DNA of 12,671 nucleotides, taken from the NCBI GenBank assembly GCA_947490035.1, contig CANLGS010000039.1, positions 1 to 12,671 of the forward strand. Direction: 5' to 3'. The notes beneath the pieces are model-generated. The model saw only the letters and a list, made by a program, of their open reading frames with translations. It ran no database searches and was not told the DNA's origin. The number at the start of each line of letters is the position of its first letter. The stretch's first letter is position 1. The DNA comes from Gemmataceae bacterium (lineage in GTDB: Bacteria > Planctomycetota > Planctomycetia > Gemmatales > Gemmataceae). Position numbers and translations under genes: made by a program. Shown here in pieces: positions 1-7,044 of this stretch.

Positions 1-1
1 C

Positions 2-208
2 CCCGCCGACCTCGCCGACAAGGAGTACGCGACCCTCAACGGCGGGAACATCGTCCAGACGTACGGCAGCGAGGAGTACGGGATCGACGCCATCCAGTTG
101 GAGTTCGGCAACGACTTCCGCGAGAAGAAGGCGCAGGCCGCGACCGCGGAGAAGGTGGCCGCGGCGGTCAAGGCGTTCGCCGAGTTGTACCTGACGAACA
201 AGGACTGA
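2..208 (+). CDS. C-terminal fragment, probably N-formylglutamate amidohydrolase-like protein
   Basis: This is an open frame entering from the left edge and ending at a TGA, so only the last 68 residues are visible. The segment with NGGNIVQTYG followed by GIDAIQLEFG resembles the end of the N-formylglutamate amidohydrolase family, where a GG-xx-V-xx-YG stretch is followed by a G-x-x-A-x-QLE motif. That family hydrolyses N-formylglutamate or related amides in the cytoplasm using a zinc site, but the metal-binding residues would lie upstream and cannot be seen. The tail (AEKVAAAVKAFAELYL) looks like the usual C-terminal helix. The gene converges with the Uma2 gene to its right, 52 bp away. The coding call is firm from the frame and codon use. 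The family call is a moderate-confidence pattern match, and another zinc hydrolase is possible. Confidence 0.55.
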   Translation, partial: PADLADKEYATLNGGNIVQTYGSEEYGIDAIQLEFGNDFREKKAQAATAEKVAAAVKAFAELYLTNKD

Positions 209-260
209 TGCGCGACCCAGTGCGCCAGGGGTTGGAAACCCACCGGACGCGTGATGGCCG

Positions 261-920
261 CTACGCGGGCAACAGATCGCCGACCAGAACCGAGGCGGCC
301 GGTGCCAATCGCGGCGACGCGTGCTCGGTGGCGCCGAGCGTGAAGTGAGTCTTGTACGCCGTCGCGCCCAGACCTTTCGGTAACGCCTGCGGGTCGCGGA
401 ACACGAGCAGTTGCCGGCGTTCGAGGTCGATCACCCAGTACTCCGGCACGCCCGCGGTCGCGTACAGTTCGGCCTTCGTGGTCGTGTCTATGAACAGCGA
501 CGAGTCGGCGACCTCAACGATCAGAGCGGCGCGGGTCGGCGTCGTGGTCGCCCCGCGGATAGAACCCGGAACGACGGCGAGGTCCGGTCCGGGGTCGTTG
601 TCGGTTCCGATGTCGAACCCTTGTTGGTTGCGGATGTAATGGTCGGACGGGCAAACCGTCCGCAGGAACTCGTAGGTCAGGTTCAGCGCGATGTCGTGCG
701 CGGGGTTGGGCATCGCCATGACGTACAACTCCCCGTGGATGAGCATCGTCTTGACATCGTTGAACAGCCCCGTGCGGTAAAGCTCGCGGTACTCGCGAAT
801 CGTCCAGCGGTGCGGCATCAGGCCGCTCACGGGTGCGAGCGGCGGAACGACCGGTTGTGGAGTGGCCGGCGGCGGGGTGCTCGCGGGCGACGAAACCGGG
901 GGCATCGTGATCGTGGACAT
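261..920 (-). CDS. Uma2 family protein (PD-(D/E)XK-like fold)
   Basis: A 219-residue Uma2-family protein (PF05685, formerly DUF820), a family with a restriction-endonuclease-like fold whose biological role is largely unknown. Family marks in order are HGE at 62-64, PDLAVV at 112-117, VEVADSS around 135-141 with E136, K149 in TTKAELYA, Y153, and EYWVID at 160-165. Together these give the D...E...K set expected of the fold (D113, E136, K149), so the active site appears intact. The first 35 residues are a proline-rich, low-complexity extension before the domain. The start ATG follows a strong ribosome-binding site (GGAGG, 6-nt spacer). The gene lies 26 bp downstream of the 215-residue protein on the same strand and is probably cotranscribed with it. 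Any nuclease activity is an inference from the fold. Confidence 0.9.
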   Translation of the reverse strand: MSTITMPPVSSPASTPPPATPQPVVPPLAPVSGLMPHRWTIREYRELYRTGLFNDVKTMLIHGELYVMAMPNPAHDIALNLTYEFLRTVCPSDHYIRNQQGFDIGTDNDPGPDLAVVPGSIRGATTTPTRAALIVEVADSSLFIDTTTKAELYATAGVPEYWVIDLERRQLLVFRDPQALPKGLGATAYKTHFTLGATEHASPRLAPAASVLVGDLLPA

Positions 921-946
921 GCTTCACCTCCGCTGAAAGCGTAGCA

Positions 947-1594
947 TCACTCTTTGCCCAACACGAGGTCAACCACCCAGCACCCGCGGACGTGCTTCGC
1001 GAGCGGGTCGCGGCAGTGGTTGAGGATGTCGTCGCTGTCGCACCCGGCATCTTGCAGCGCGTCCGCGAGAATCGGCATCGCGCTAAAGTCGCGCGACTCG
1101 TACATCCCGCGAGCCAGTGACAACGCGGTGTCAGTGCGCCACGACGGAGAGAAGCGGACGGGGCGGAACGGGTTCCCGAAGATGTCGCGAAGCAAGAGTA
1201 TTTCTTGCGCCGCGATAAGCTTGATAGACTTGCTGAGCGAAACCACAACCGGCGGACTAACTGTAGCCGGCTCCGTTTCCGCGTCGAACCAACGCAACAC
1301 CGCAGCAACCGCCTGCCTCCCGTTCATGTGCGGGTATGCTACCGGCAAGTCTCGTTGCCGTAGTTCCTCGACCCGTCGAGTGTGAACTTCGAGTTCCGCC
1401 CTCTCGACGAGACCGTCGGCATATCTCTCGAACACCAACAGAGCGGCCCGGCATTCGAGGTCTTGGATTCGGCGTTCGACGAGTCGAACTGAGGCGATCG
1501 CAAATAGCCGTAGCTTACGTCCGCTTGTGCCCGTGCCGAGGAACTTAATCATCGACTCCGGCCATTTGCATGCCAGCCATTCCGCTTCGGTCAT
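947..1594 (-). CDS. Gemmata-type hypothetical protein (MTEAEWLACK family)
   Basis: A 215-residue protein of a type I recognise from Gemmata and its relatives, with no assigned function. The start MTEAEWLACKWPESMIKFL and the segment GRKLRLFAIASVR are typical, as is the C-terminal half: LLRDIFGNPFRPV, then ALSLARGMYESRDF, MPILADALQDAGCD, DDILNHCRD and the ending HVRGCWVVDLVLGK. These proteins usually occur as many paralogs per genome, and some relatives carry a TIGR02996 domain, which is absent here. No signal peptide or membrane segment is visible, so it is probably cytoplasmic. The ATG has a GAGGGG ribosome-binding site with a 5-nt spacer. It is the first gene of a two-gene minus-strand unit with Uma2 and is divergent from the hemX-like gene. 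The middle of the gene is less GC-rich than the haem genes next to it (31 of 60 bases at 1201-1260). Confidence 0.8.
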   Translation of the reverse strand: MTEAEWLACKWPESMIKFLGTGTSGRKLRLFAIASVRLVERRIQDLECRAALLVFERYADGLVERAELEVHTRRVEELRQRDLPVAYPHMNGRQAVAAVLRWFDAETEPATVSPPVVVSLSKSIKLIAAQEILLLRDIFGNPFRPVRFSPSWRTDTALSLARGMYESRDFSAMPILADALQDAGCDSDDILNHCRDPLAKHVRGCWVVDLVLGKE

Positions 1595-1606
1595 CGCGTC
1601 CCCTCG

Positions 1607-1635
1607 TTCGCATCGTTCGCGCGTTGCCGTATAAT
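1607..1635 (+). promoter_or_regulatory. Sigma70-like promoter for the hemX-like/hemA operon
   Basis: A perfect -10 hexamer TATAAT (1630-1635) lies 17 bp downstream of a -35-like TTCGCA (1607-1612, 4 of 6 matches to TTGACA). Transcription would begin near 1642, giving a leader of about 33 nt before the ATG at 1675. The position, spacing and orientation all fit the haem operon. The AT-rich patch also reads as TATTAT on the other strand, so it may help the divergent gene, but I see no good -35 box in that direction. Confidence 0.6.
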
Positions 1636-1674
1636 ACCCGCTCCTTCCGAGAGTACGCGAGGTCCCGCCGCACG

Positions 1675-2508
1675 ATGACCGCTGCCCTGATCCAGAACAT
1701 CCACCACTACTGCATCGGACTCAGCTACCTGTGCGCCTTCCTCCTCGAAGCCGGCCGGCTGCTGTGGCCGGCGAAGGGGTGGCGGGTCGCGGGGCTGGGG
1801 TTCGGTGCCGCCGGGCTGTTCGCGCACACCGCGTACCTGCTCGTGCAACACCCGTCGCCGGCCGTACCCTACGGCTCCGTGCTGCTGCTCGCGTGGGTAC
1901 TCGCGCTCTTCTCCTTCTACGGCACCGTGCATCACGCGAAACAAGCGTGGGCGGTGTTCGTGCTGCCGGTCGTCATCGGGCTGGTCGCGCTGTCGCGCGT
2001 CCTGCTCACCGCCGAGCCTGAACACGCGGCGTTCGACCTCGCGGCGTGGGCGAGCGGCGACCGCTTCTGGGGCGGCGTTCACGGCGTACTCATCCTGCTC
2101 GCATCGGTCGGTGTGAGCATCAGCTTCCTCGCGAGCATGATGTACCTGATCCAGGCGCGACGGCTGCGCAGGAAAGTAGCGCCCGGAACCGTCACGCCGA
2201 TGCTCAACCTGGAGCGCCTCGAAACGATGAACCGCCGGGCGCTGAACGGCGCGTTCCCGATGCTCACCGCGGGGCTACTGGTCGGCACGCTGCTCGTCCC
2301 GCACGGCCCTTCCCTCAGTGACAACTGGCTGTCACTGAAGGTACTGTCCACTGCCGGGCTGTGGCTCGTGTTCCTCGTGCTGCTGTACTTGCGGTACGGG
2401 GTCCACGTCCCGGCGCGGCGGCTCGCGCTGTTCTCCGTCGTCGCGTTCTCGCTCCTGCTGGTGGCGCTGGTCGCGTCGCACCCGTTCGCGACCGGGGGTG
2501 CGAAGTGA
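1675..2508 (+). CDS. HemX/CcsA-like cytochrome c assembly membrane protein
   Basis: A 277-residue integral membrane protein of the CcsA/HemX group (PF01578). Eight hydrophobic helices are visible: roughly 12-31, 37-57, 67-86, 91-111, 130-158, then three after a cytoplasmic-looking loop rich in R and K (AFPMLTAGLLVGTLLV, the LKVLSTAGLWLVFLVLLYL stretch, and ALFSVVAFSLLLVALVASH). Family marks include the LLLAWVLALFSFYG segment, a VLPVVIGLV helix, GVHG, and MMYLIQARRL. In HemX proteins encoded next to hemA, the role is thought to be control of glutamyl-tRNA reductase level or haem handling, while CcsA proteins move haem for cytochrome c maturation. The hemA neighbour favours HemX. I place the start at the ATG at 1675, preceded by GAGG 12 nt upstream. 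An in-frame ATG at 1570 is rejected because it lies upstream of the promoter and inside the divergent gene. The stop overlaps the hemA start. Confidence 0.85.
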   Translation: MTAALIQNIHHYCIGLSYLCAFLLEAGRLLWPAKGWRVAGLGFGAAGLFAHTAYLLVQHPSPAVPYGSVLLLAWVLALFSFYGTVHHAKQAWAVFVLPVVIGLVALSRVLLTAEPEHAAFDLAAWASGDRFWGGVHGVLILLASVGVSISFLASMMYLIQARRLRRKVAPGTVTPMLNLERLETMNRRALNGAFPMLTAGLLVGTLLVPHGPSLSDNWLSLKVLSTAGLWLVFLVLLYLRYGVHVPARRLALFSVVAFSLLLVALVASHPFATGGAK

Positions 2509-3773
2509 ACCTCCGCGCCATCGGCTGTAACGTCGCGTCCGCGGCGGTGGAACTGCGCGAACGGCTCGCGTTCAACCCGACCAAGACGCAGACGGCGCTA
2601 ACCGAACTCAACGCCCGGTTCGCGGCCGAAGCGGTCGTCCTCGACACCTGCAACCGCGTCGAAATCTACGTGTCGCGGCAGGACGCCGTCGCGCCGCTCC
2701 ACATCCCATTGATGGCCGAGTTCCTCGCGGAGATTCACGGCGTGCCCGCGAGCGAGATCGTGCCGCACCTCTACGAACACGCCGACGCGCAGGCCGCGAA
2801 GCACCTGTTCCGCGTTGCCTCCGGCCTCGACAGCGGGGTGTTCGGCGAGAGCCAGATCGCGGGTCAGGTGAAGGACGCTTACGAAGTCGCACTGAAGAGT
2901 ACCGCGACCGGGCCGCTGCTCAACGCGCTGTTCCCCTCGGCAATTCGCGTGTCCAAGCGCGTGCGTTCCGAGACCGGCATCGCGCACGGGCACGTCTCCG
3001 TGTCGAGCGCCGCGGTGGACTTCGTGCGTCAGGTGTTCAACTCGTTCACCGACAAGACGGTGCTGGTGATCGGCGCCGGGAAGATGGGTCGGCTCACGCT
3101 GAAGCACCTCGCGGAGTTGAAGCCGGCAATGATTCTGGTCACGAACAGGAGCGCGGAGAAGGCCGCGGACGTGGCGAAGGAGTGCGGCGGCCGCGTGATG
3201 CCGTGGGCACAGATGCACGACGCGCTCGTGCAGGCCGACATCGTGCTGAGTACGACCGGCGCGCCGGAGCCGATCGTGTCGCGCCAAGTGTTCGACAACA
3301 AGGTGCGCCGCCGCCGCGCCGGGCGGCAACTCGTGATCTTCGACATGGCGGTGCCGCGCGACTTCGACGCGAGCATTCACGACGGCGAGGTGAGCGTGTT
3401 CAACGTGGACGACCTGTCGCGCGTGGCCGACGGGTGCATGGCGGAGCGCCGTCGGCACCTGCCCGCGGCGGAGTCCATCATCGACGCGGAGGTGGCAAAG
3501 TTCGTCGGCGACTGGAACACGCGCGCGAACGGCCCGGTGATCGGCCAACTCCTCTCCGAAGCGGACAAACTTCGCGAGTCGCTCCTTGCCCCGCTCCTGG
3601 CGCAGATGAACGGCAAGCTGACGGACAACGAAAAGGCGGACATCGAGAAAGCCTTCCGGCTGTTCCAGGGGCGGTTACTGCACGGCCCGATCGCGGCGTT
3701 AAACCAAGCGAGCCGCGACGGTCACAGCGGTCTCCGCGAAGCGCTGCGGAGGCTCTTCGGGCTGAACGGGTGA
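2505..3773 (+). CDS. hemA: Glutamyl-tRNA reductase
   Basis: Glutamyl-tRNA reductase reduces glutamyl-tRNA(Glu) with NADPH to glutamate-1-semialdehyde, the first step of the C5 route to haem. The 422-residue length is normal. The catalytic domain has the nucleophile C49 in DTCNRVEIY, H100 in KHLFRVASGLDSG, and GESQIAGQVKDAY at 114-126. The NADPH-binding domain begins VLVIGAGKMGRL, followed by the IFDMAVPRDF segment. The C-terminal helices form the dimer domain, ending REALRRLFGL. I chose the GTG at 2505 because the protein then begins MNLRAIGCN, as in the family. It overlaps the upstream gene's TGA (GTGA), with a G-rich ribosome-binding site 6 nt upstream, implying translational coupling. One oddity is that the usual N-H-x-T-A-P motif near residue 9 reads NVASAA. 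The open frame extends further upstream but would overlap the membrane protein. Confidence 0.96.
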   Translation: MNLRAIGCNVASAAVELRERLAFNPTKTQTALTELNARFAAEAVVLDTCNRVEIYVSRQDAVAPLHIPLMAEFLAEIHGVPASEIVPHLYEHADAQAAKHLFRVASGLDSGVFGESQIAGQVKDAYEVALKSTATGPLLNALFPSAIRVSKRVRSETGIAHGHVSVSSAAVDFVRQVFNSFTDKTVLVIGAGKMGRLTLKHLAELKPAMILVTNRSAEKAADVAKECGGRVMPWAQMHDALVQADIVLSTTGAPEPIVSRQVFDNKVRRRRAGRQLVIFDMAVPRDFDASIHDGEVSVFNVDDLSRVADGCMAERRRHLPAAESIIDAEVAKFVGDWNTRANGPVIGQLLSEADKLRESLLAPLLAQMNGKLTDNEKADIEKAFRLFQGRLLHGPIAALNQASRDGHSGLREALRRLFGLNG

Positions 3774-3823
3774 GCCGTTCTCGGCTGATGATTCTGCCCG
3801 CAGTCGGTGGTACACTGCTTACC

Positions 3824-4625
3824 ATGTCGTCCTCGTCCGCCCACCCCACAGTCGCGCACCAGCCGTCAGGCCCCGGCCACAGCACCACCGTGGCCGCGGT
3901 CAGCACGCCCGCCGTCGAACTCCTCCGCGACACCACCACCGACCCGGCGCTGCTCCGCTTCCTGGGCACACCGCCGACGGCACGTTCTACTACGTGATGG
4001 AGTACCTGCCCGGCCCGAACCTGGACCAGCTCGTAACGAAGCACGGCCCGCTCCCGCCGGGGCGCGCGGTTCACTTATTGCGCCAGATTTGCGGCGCGTT
4101 GCGCGAGGCGCATGCGGCCGGTTTGATTCACCGCGACGTGAAGCCGAACAACGTGATGGTGTGCGAGCGCGGTGGCGTGCCGGACGTGCGAAACTGCTCG
4201 ACTTCGGCTTGGTGCAGGCCGACGGCGGCATGACCGACAAACTGACGGTGAGCGGTTCGATCACGGGCACGCCGGCGTACATGAGCCGCGAGCAGGCCGC
4301 CGGGCTACACACCGACGCGCGGAGCGACGTGTACTCGTTGGGCGCGACCGCGTACTTCCTGCTGGTCGGTCGGCCGCCGTTCGTGCGCGAGACGATAATG
4401 CTGACGCTGACCGCCCACATCACCGACGCGCCCCCGCCGCTGGGCGCCGGCGTGCCGGAGGATGTCGCGTCGGTGGTGCTGCGGTGTCTGGCGAAGGAAC
4501 CGGCCGACCGGTTCGCGGACGTGCAACAGCTCGAAGCGGCGCTGGCCGCGTGCGGCTGCGCCGCGGAGTGGGGTGAGTGCGACGCCGCCGCGTGGTGGGC
4601 CGCCTACCGCGACGCCATCGCGTGA
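3824..4625 (+). pseudogene. Decayed Ser/Thr protein kinase lacking the N-lobe
   Basis: Remains of a Hanks-type Ser/Thr kinase spread over three frames. An N-terminal piece starts at ATG 3824 (MSSSSAHPTV...) and ends at a stop at 3995-3997. The kinase core resumes in the next frame from about 3961 (HTADGTFYYVMEYLPG, then the catalytic loop HRDVKPNN). At about 4188 a further shift is needed to reach AKLLDFGLV, which fits loss of one G (GTGGCG becoming GTGCG). From there the C-lobe is clean: GTPAYMSREQA, SDVYSLGATAYFLL, the CLAKEPADRF region, and an ending resembling planctomycete kinases. Between 3774 and about 3960 no frame contains a glycine-rich loop or a VAIK-type lysine, and about 57 codons is too short for an N-lobe. 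So part of the gene has been deleted as well as frameshifted. It follows hemA by 50 bp. The 3' limit is the TGA at 4623-4625. Sequencing error could explain one shift but not the missing lobe. Confidence 0.8.
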
Positions 4626-4639
4626 GGCCGCAGCGCCAC

Positions 4640-5371
4640 TCACCGCTTCTCGTTCCAGTCGCGGTTCGCGTACTTCTCGGTGCGAATCGCCGGGATGTGT
4701 TCCAGCTCTTCCGCGGTCCACGCGCCCGGTGTTAGTGTCCAGCCGGTGTCCGTCGCGAACGCCTGCGTCAGCACTTCCGCCAGCGCCGCGGGTGCGAACT
4801 CCGGCGCGCCGGGCGCGTCGCAAATCCCCGCGAGCGACGGCACGAACGCGCTTCGGCGCAGCAGGATGCTCCCGTGCTGCAGCAGCGCGCCGCGCATCTT
4901 TCGCTGCGCGCTGCCGGCCACTTTCGACCCGCCGATGAGCAGGTCACCGGGCGTCTGGTGCAGGAAGCACACCACCGGCCCCAGCTTCTGCTCTTCGCCG
5001 CAGATCACCGCGCGCGACTCTACTCCGCGTTCCGCCAGCACCCGCCGCACGATGTGGTGCGCGCGGCAGATCCAGTGTTCGCGCGACACCCACTCCGCGC
5101 CCGGCGGCAGCGCGAGCGAGTAGGTCAGCTCGTGGTGATGCACGATCGCCGCGCCGCCGGTCGAGCGGCGGACCCACGGGAGCCGCGCCAGGTCCGCGTC
5201 GCGGTCGGCCGCGGGTTGGAAGTAGCCGAGCGACAGCGTCGGCTCGGTCCACGTGTAGAAGCGCAGTGACGCGACGCCCTTGACGGCGGACTCCAGCACG
5301 GCTTCGTCAGCGGACATGTTCGTCGCGCCATCGGCACCGGCGAACGGCAGCAAGCGGATGGTTTGGCTCAT
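4640..5371 (-). CDS. Lipoate-protein ligase / octanoyltransferase family protein (LplA/LipM-like)
   Basis: A 243-residue member of the biotin/lipoyl ligase superfamily (PF03099), which attaches lipoate or octanoate to lysines of lipoyl domains such as GcvH and 2-oxoacid dehydrogenase E2 proteins. Marks in order are NMSADEAVL at 18-26, LSLGYFQP at 46-53, RRSTGGAAIVHHHELTYSL at 68-86, VVCFLHQTPGDLL at 133-145, and GGSKVAGSAQRK at 147-158 with the conserved lysine K150, then LLQHGSILL at 163-171. The protein is shorter than classical LplA (about 335) and lacks its C-terminal domain. That, together with the CF motif (C135), leans towards octanoyltransferase LipM-like function, which uses a cysteine acyl intermediate. 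A free-lipoate ligase remains possible. Its link to the nearby glycine cleavage genes is functional, because GcvH needs lipoate. It converges with the kinase remnant, 14 bp apart. Confidence 0.87.
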   Translation of the reverse strand: MSQTIRLLPFAGADGATNMSADEAVLESAVKGVASLRFYTWTEPTLSLGYFQPAADRDADLARLPWVRRSTGGAAIVHHHELTYSLALPPGAEWVSREHWICRAHHIVRRVLAERGVESRAVICGEEQKLGPVVCFLHQTPGDLLIGGSKVAGSAQRKMRGALLQHGSILLRRSAFVPSLAGICDAPGAPEFAPAALAEVLTQAFATDTGWTLTPGAWTAEELEHIPAIRTEKYANRDWNEKR

Positions 5372-5377
5372 GCGGGC

Positions 5378-5406
5378 ATTTTACGCCGAGAATCCGACGC
5401 TGACAC
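5378..5406 (-). promoter_or_regulatory. Possible promoter for the lipoyl-transfer gene
   Basis: On the minus strand a -10-like TAAAAT (5383-5378) lies 6 nt before the ATG of the lipoyl-transfer gene, with a weak -35-like GTGTCA (5406-5401) 17 bp further upstream. If used, the transcript would be nearly leaderless, and its -35 would share the same bases as the -35 of the divergent Uma2 promoter. No ribosome-binding site is visible before this ATG, which is compatible with a leaderless message. Confidence 0.3.
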
Positions 5407-5429
5407 GCGCGGCCCGTTCGCGGTACAAT
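5400..5429 (+). promoter_or_regulatory. Sigma70-like promoter for the second Uma2 gene
   Basis: CTGACA (5400-5405, 5 of 6 matches to the -35 consensus) is followed after 18 bp by TACAAT (5424-5429, 5 of 6 matches to the -10 consensus). Transcription would start near 5436, about 21 nt before the ATG at 5457. The orientation and position fit the plus-strand Uma2 gene. Confidence 0.5.
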
Positions 5430-5456
5430 TCGACATGTCACCCGCTGGGAGCAACC

Positions 5457-6134
5457 ATGTCCGTTACCGTCACGATCGCCGAGAACGCGCCCGTCACCAT
5501 CCCCGCCCGCGCCACCGCGAGCCTCGCGTCGTTCCGCGAGTGGTCTGGCGACAACGAATTCCCAGAGAAGACCCGCGTCGATTACTACCAAGGCGAGGTG
5601 TGGCTCGACATGAGCAAGGAACAACTCTTCACCCACGGCTCGCTGAAAACCGAAATCGCGGCCGTTCTGCAAACGCTAACCAAACAAAATAAGTTGGGGC
5701 GTTACTGGTGCAACGGCGTGTTGGTCACGAACGTTATAGCGGAACTGTCCGGTAACCCGGACGGCACGTTCATCTCACACGAGTCGTTCACCACCAAGAA
5801 AGTAACGCTGACCGAGGGAGCCGAAGGGGGATACGTCGAGATCGTCGGGACAGTTGACATGGTTCTGGAAGTCGTGAGCGACAGTTCCGAAAAGAAAGAC
5901 AACCAGACGCTGTTCGAGGCGTACTACGAGGCCGGTATCGCGGAATACTGGCTGGTGGACGCGCGCGGAACGGAGATCGAGTTCCACGTCTACAAGCGCG
6001 GCGCGAAGAAGTACGCCGTCACCAAGAAGCCGCCGGGCGGGTGGACGAAATCGGCCGCGTTCGGCAAGTCGTTCCGACTGGTCCGCGGTAAGGACGCGAC
6101 CGGCAACCCGGGGTTTACGCTCGAAGTGAAGTAA
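5457..6134 (+). CDS. Uma2 family protein, divergent second copy
   Basis: A 225-residue Uma2-family protein (PF05685), only distantly similar to the one at 261-920. Visible marks are YQGEVWLDMS at 44-53, corresponding to the usual GE-x-x-x-M block, H60, PDGTF at 101-105 replacing the common PD-hydrophobic segment, VDMVLEVVSDSSEKKD at 133-148 with the acidic residue E138, K146/K147, Y156 or Y157, and EYWLVD at 163-168. The fold is restriction-endonuclease-like, but substrate and role are unknown. The ATG at 5457 has a GGGAG ribosome-binding site with a 5-nt spacer. An open frame continues upstream but would run into the divergent lipoyl-transfer gene. The local GC content is lower than in the haem and glycine cleavage genes (29 of 60 bases at 5641-5700), which may reflect a different origin. 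It converges with the PARG-like gene, 49 bp apart, with no clear terminator between them. Confidence 0.87.
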   Translation: MSVTVTIAENAPVTIPARATASLASFREWSGDNEFPEKTRVDYYQGEVWLDMSKEQLFTHGSLKTEIAAVLQTLTKQNKLGRYWCNGVLVTNVIAELSGNPDGTFISHESFTTKKVTLTEGAEGGYVEIVGTVDMVLEVVSDSSEKKDNQTLFEAYYEAGIAEYWLVDARGTEIEFHVYKRGAKKYAVTKKPPGGWTKSAAFGKSFRLVRGKDATGNPGFTLEVK

Positions 6135-6183
6135 CGCGAGAACCATTCATGTCGAACGCATCCGACGTGATCCCGGCGCGCGT

Positions 6184-6996
6184 TCAAAAGCCGAACCGCG
6201 CCTCGAACGGGCCGATGAACCGCTTCTCGTCGGACGAGTCCAGCACCGCGAACACGACCTTCGCGAAGCACCCGGCGAACTTGCCGCGGAGCGCCTTCGC
6301 GAACAACTCCGCGATCATCTCCGGTTCGTTCTTGAACACGCCGCAGCCCCACGCGCCGAGTACGACCGCGTCGTGCCCGTGACCGGCCATGAGCGCCAGC
6401 ACCTTCTCGACGCGCTCGCGCATCTCGTCGCGCACCGACTGCCGCTCGCCGTCGCGGATCGCGCCGACGTTCACCGCGGGCGACGTGACGAACGCGCACA
6501 GGTACGGCGCGTCGAGCAACTCGCCCTCGTCGTCCTTGAACACCGGCACGGCGGGCGAGTAGACCGCGTAGTTCGTGTAGAACCCGCCGCTGAGGTGCGC
6601 ATGGTCGCGGTACATCGCATTGCCGTTGATGCATGCGTACAACCCGGACGCGCGGCACAGCGATTCTTCTTGCGCCCGCGCACCGCCGAGGAACCCGCCG
6701 CCGGGATGCCGCGCGCTCGCGAAGTTCAGCGCGACCGGGTTGAACCGGTCCGTGACCAACTTCCGCGCCGCTTCGAGCGTGGTGTCGTTCACCGCCTCGA
6801 ACGCGGTGGGTGTTCCCGAAAGCACGAACCGCGGTAGCGACTCGTCCGGCGGATACGTGAGCGTGCTGTCCCGCGCCGCTTCGACGAGGTGGCGGATGTG
6901 GACCGTTTCGTCTTTGCGGTTCGTGTACCGCCCGGCGGAAACGATCGCGACCGTGTCGTGCGCGATCGAGGCGGCCCGGCTTCGTTTAGGGTACAT
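6184..6996 (-). CDS. TIGR02452 family protein, bacterial PARG-like macrodomain hydrolase
   Basis: A 270-residue protein of the TIGR02452/microbial PARG type, a macrodomain that removes ADP-ribose polymers or ADP-ribose from targets. The diagnostic signature is present: HPGGG (97-101), seven residues, then QEE (109-111), with N91 and the following ESLCRASGLY. E110 and E111 are the expected catalytic pair. Further family marks are AVYSPAVPVFKDDEG at 144-158, TSPAVN at 171-176, and GAWGCGVFKNEP at 214-225. I place the start at the ATG at 6996, preceded by GGAG with a 6-nt spacer. A GTG at 7026 in the same frame would add ten residues but lacks such a site. It is the last gene of the long minus-strand run, 48 bp after the MOSC gene, so cotranscription is possible. 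Its physiological target cannot be read from the sequence. Confidence 0.88.
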   Translation of the reverse strand: MYPKRSRAASIAHDTVAIVSAGRYTNRKDETVHIRHLVEAARDSTLTYPPDESLPRFVLSGTPTAFEAVNDTTLEAARKLVTDRFNPVALNFASARHPGGGFLGGARAQEESLCRASGLYACINGNAMYRDHAHLSGGFYTNYAVYSPAVPVFKDDEGELLDAPYLCAFVTSPAVNVGAIRDGERQSVRDEMRERVEKVLALMAGHGHDAVVLGAWGCGVFKNEPEMIAELFAKALRGKFAGCFAKVVFAVLDSSDEKRFIGPFEARFGF

Positions 6997-7044
6997 GCGT
7001 GGCTCCGTGTGATGTATGACAGACACGGAATGAACCGCGAAGGT

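Noticed and set aside
222-240. Hairpin between the first two genes as a bidirectional terminator
   Set aside because: The stem is about five pairs (GGGTT/AACCC) with a three-base loop and no T-tract on either side.
1570-1674. Longer N-terminus for the HemX-like protein
   Set aside because: It would start inside the divergent gene and upstream of the likely promoter, and the added residues are arginine-rich and not membrane-like.
2598-3548. Long minus-strand open frame opposite hemA
   Set aside because: It lies wholly antisense to a well-supported hemA, is rich in H, R and A as expected from GC-rich antisense frames, and has no recognisable motif.
4305-4823. Minus-strand frame across the kinase end and the lipoyl-transfer gene
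   Set aside because: It spans two convergent coding regions in an off frame, with composition typical of antisense GC-rich DNA.
7005-7028. Inverted pair CCGTGT...ACACGG before the PARG-like start, possible ribosome-site sequestering
   Set aside because: A six-base stem with a 12-base loop is weak and expected by chance at this GC content.
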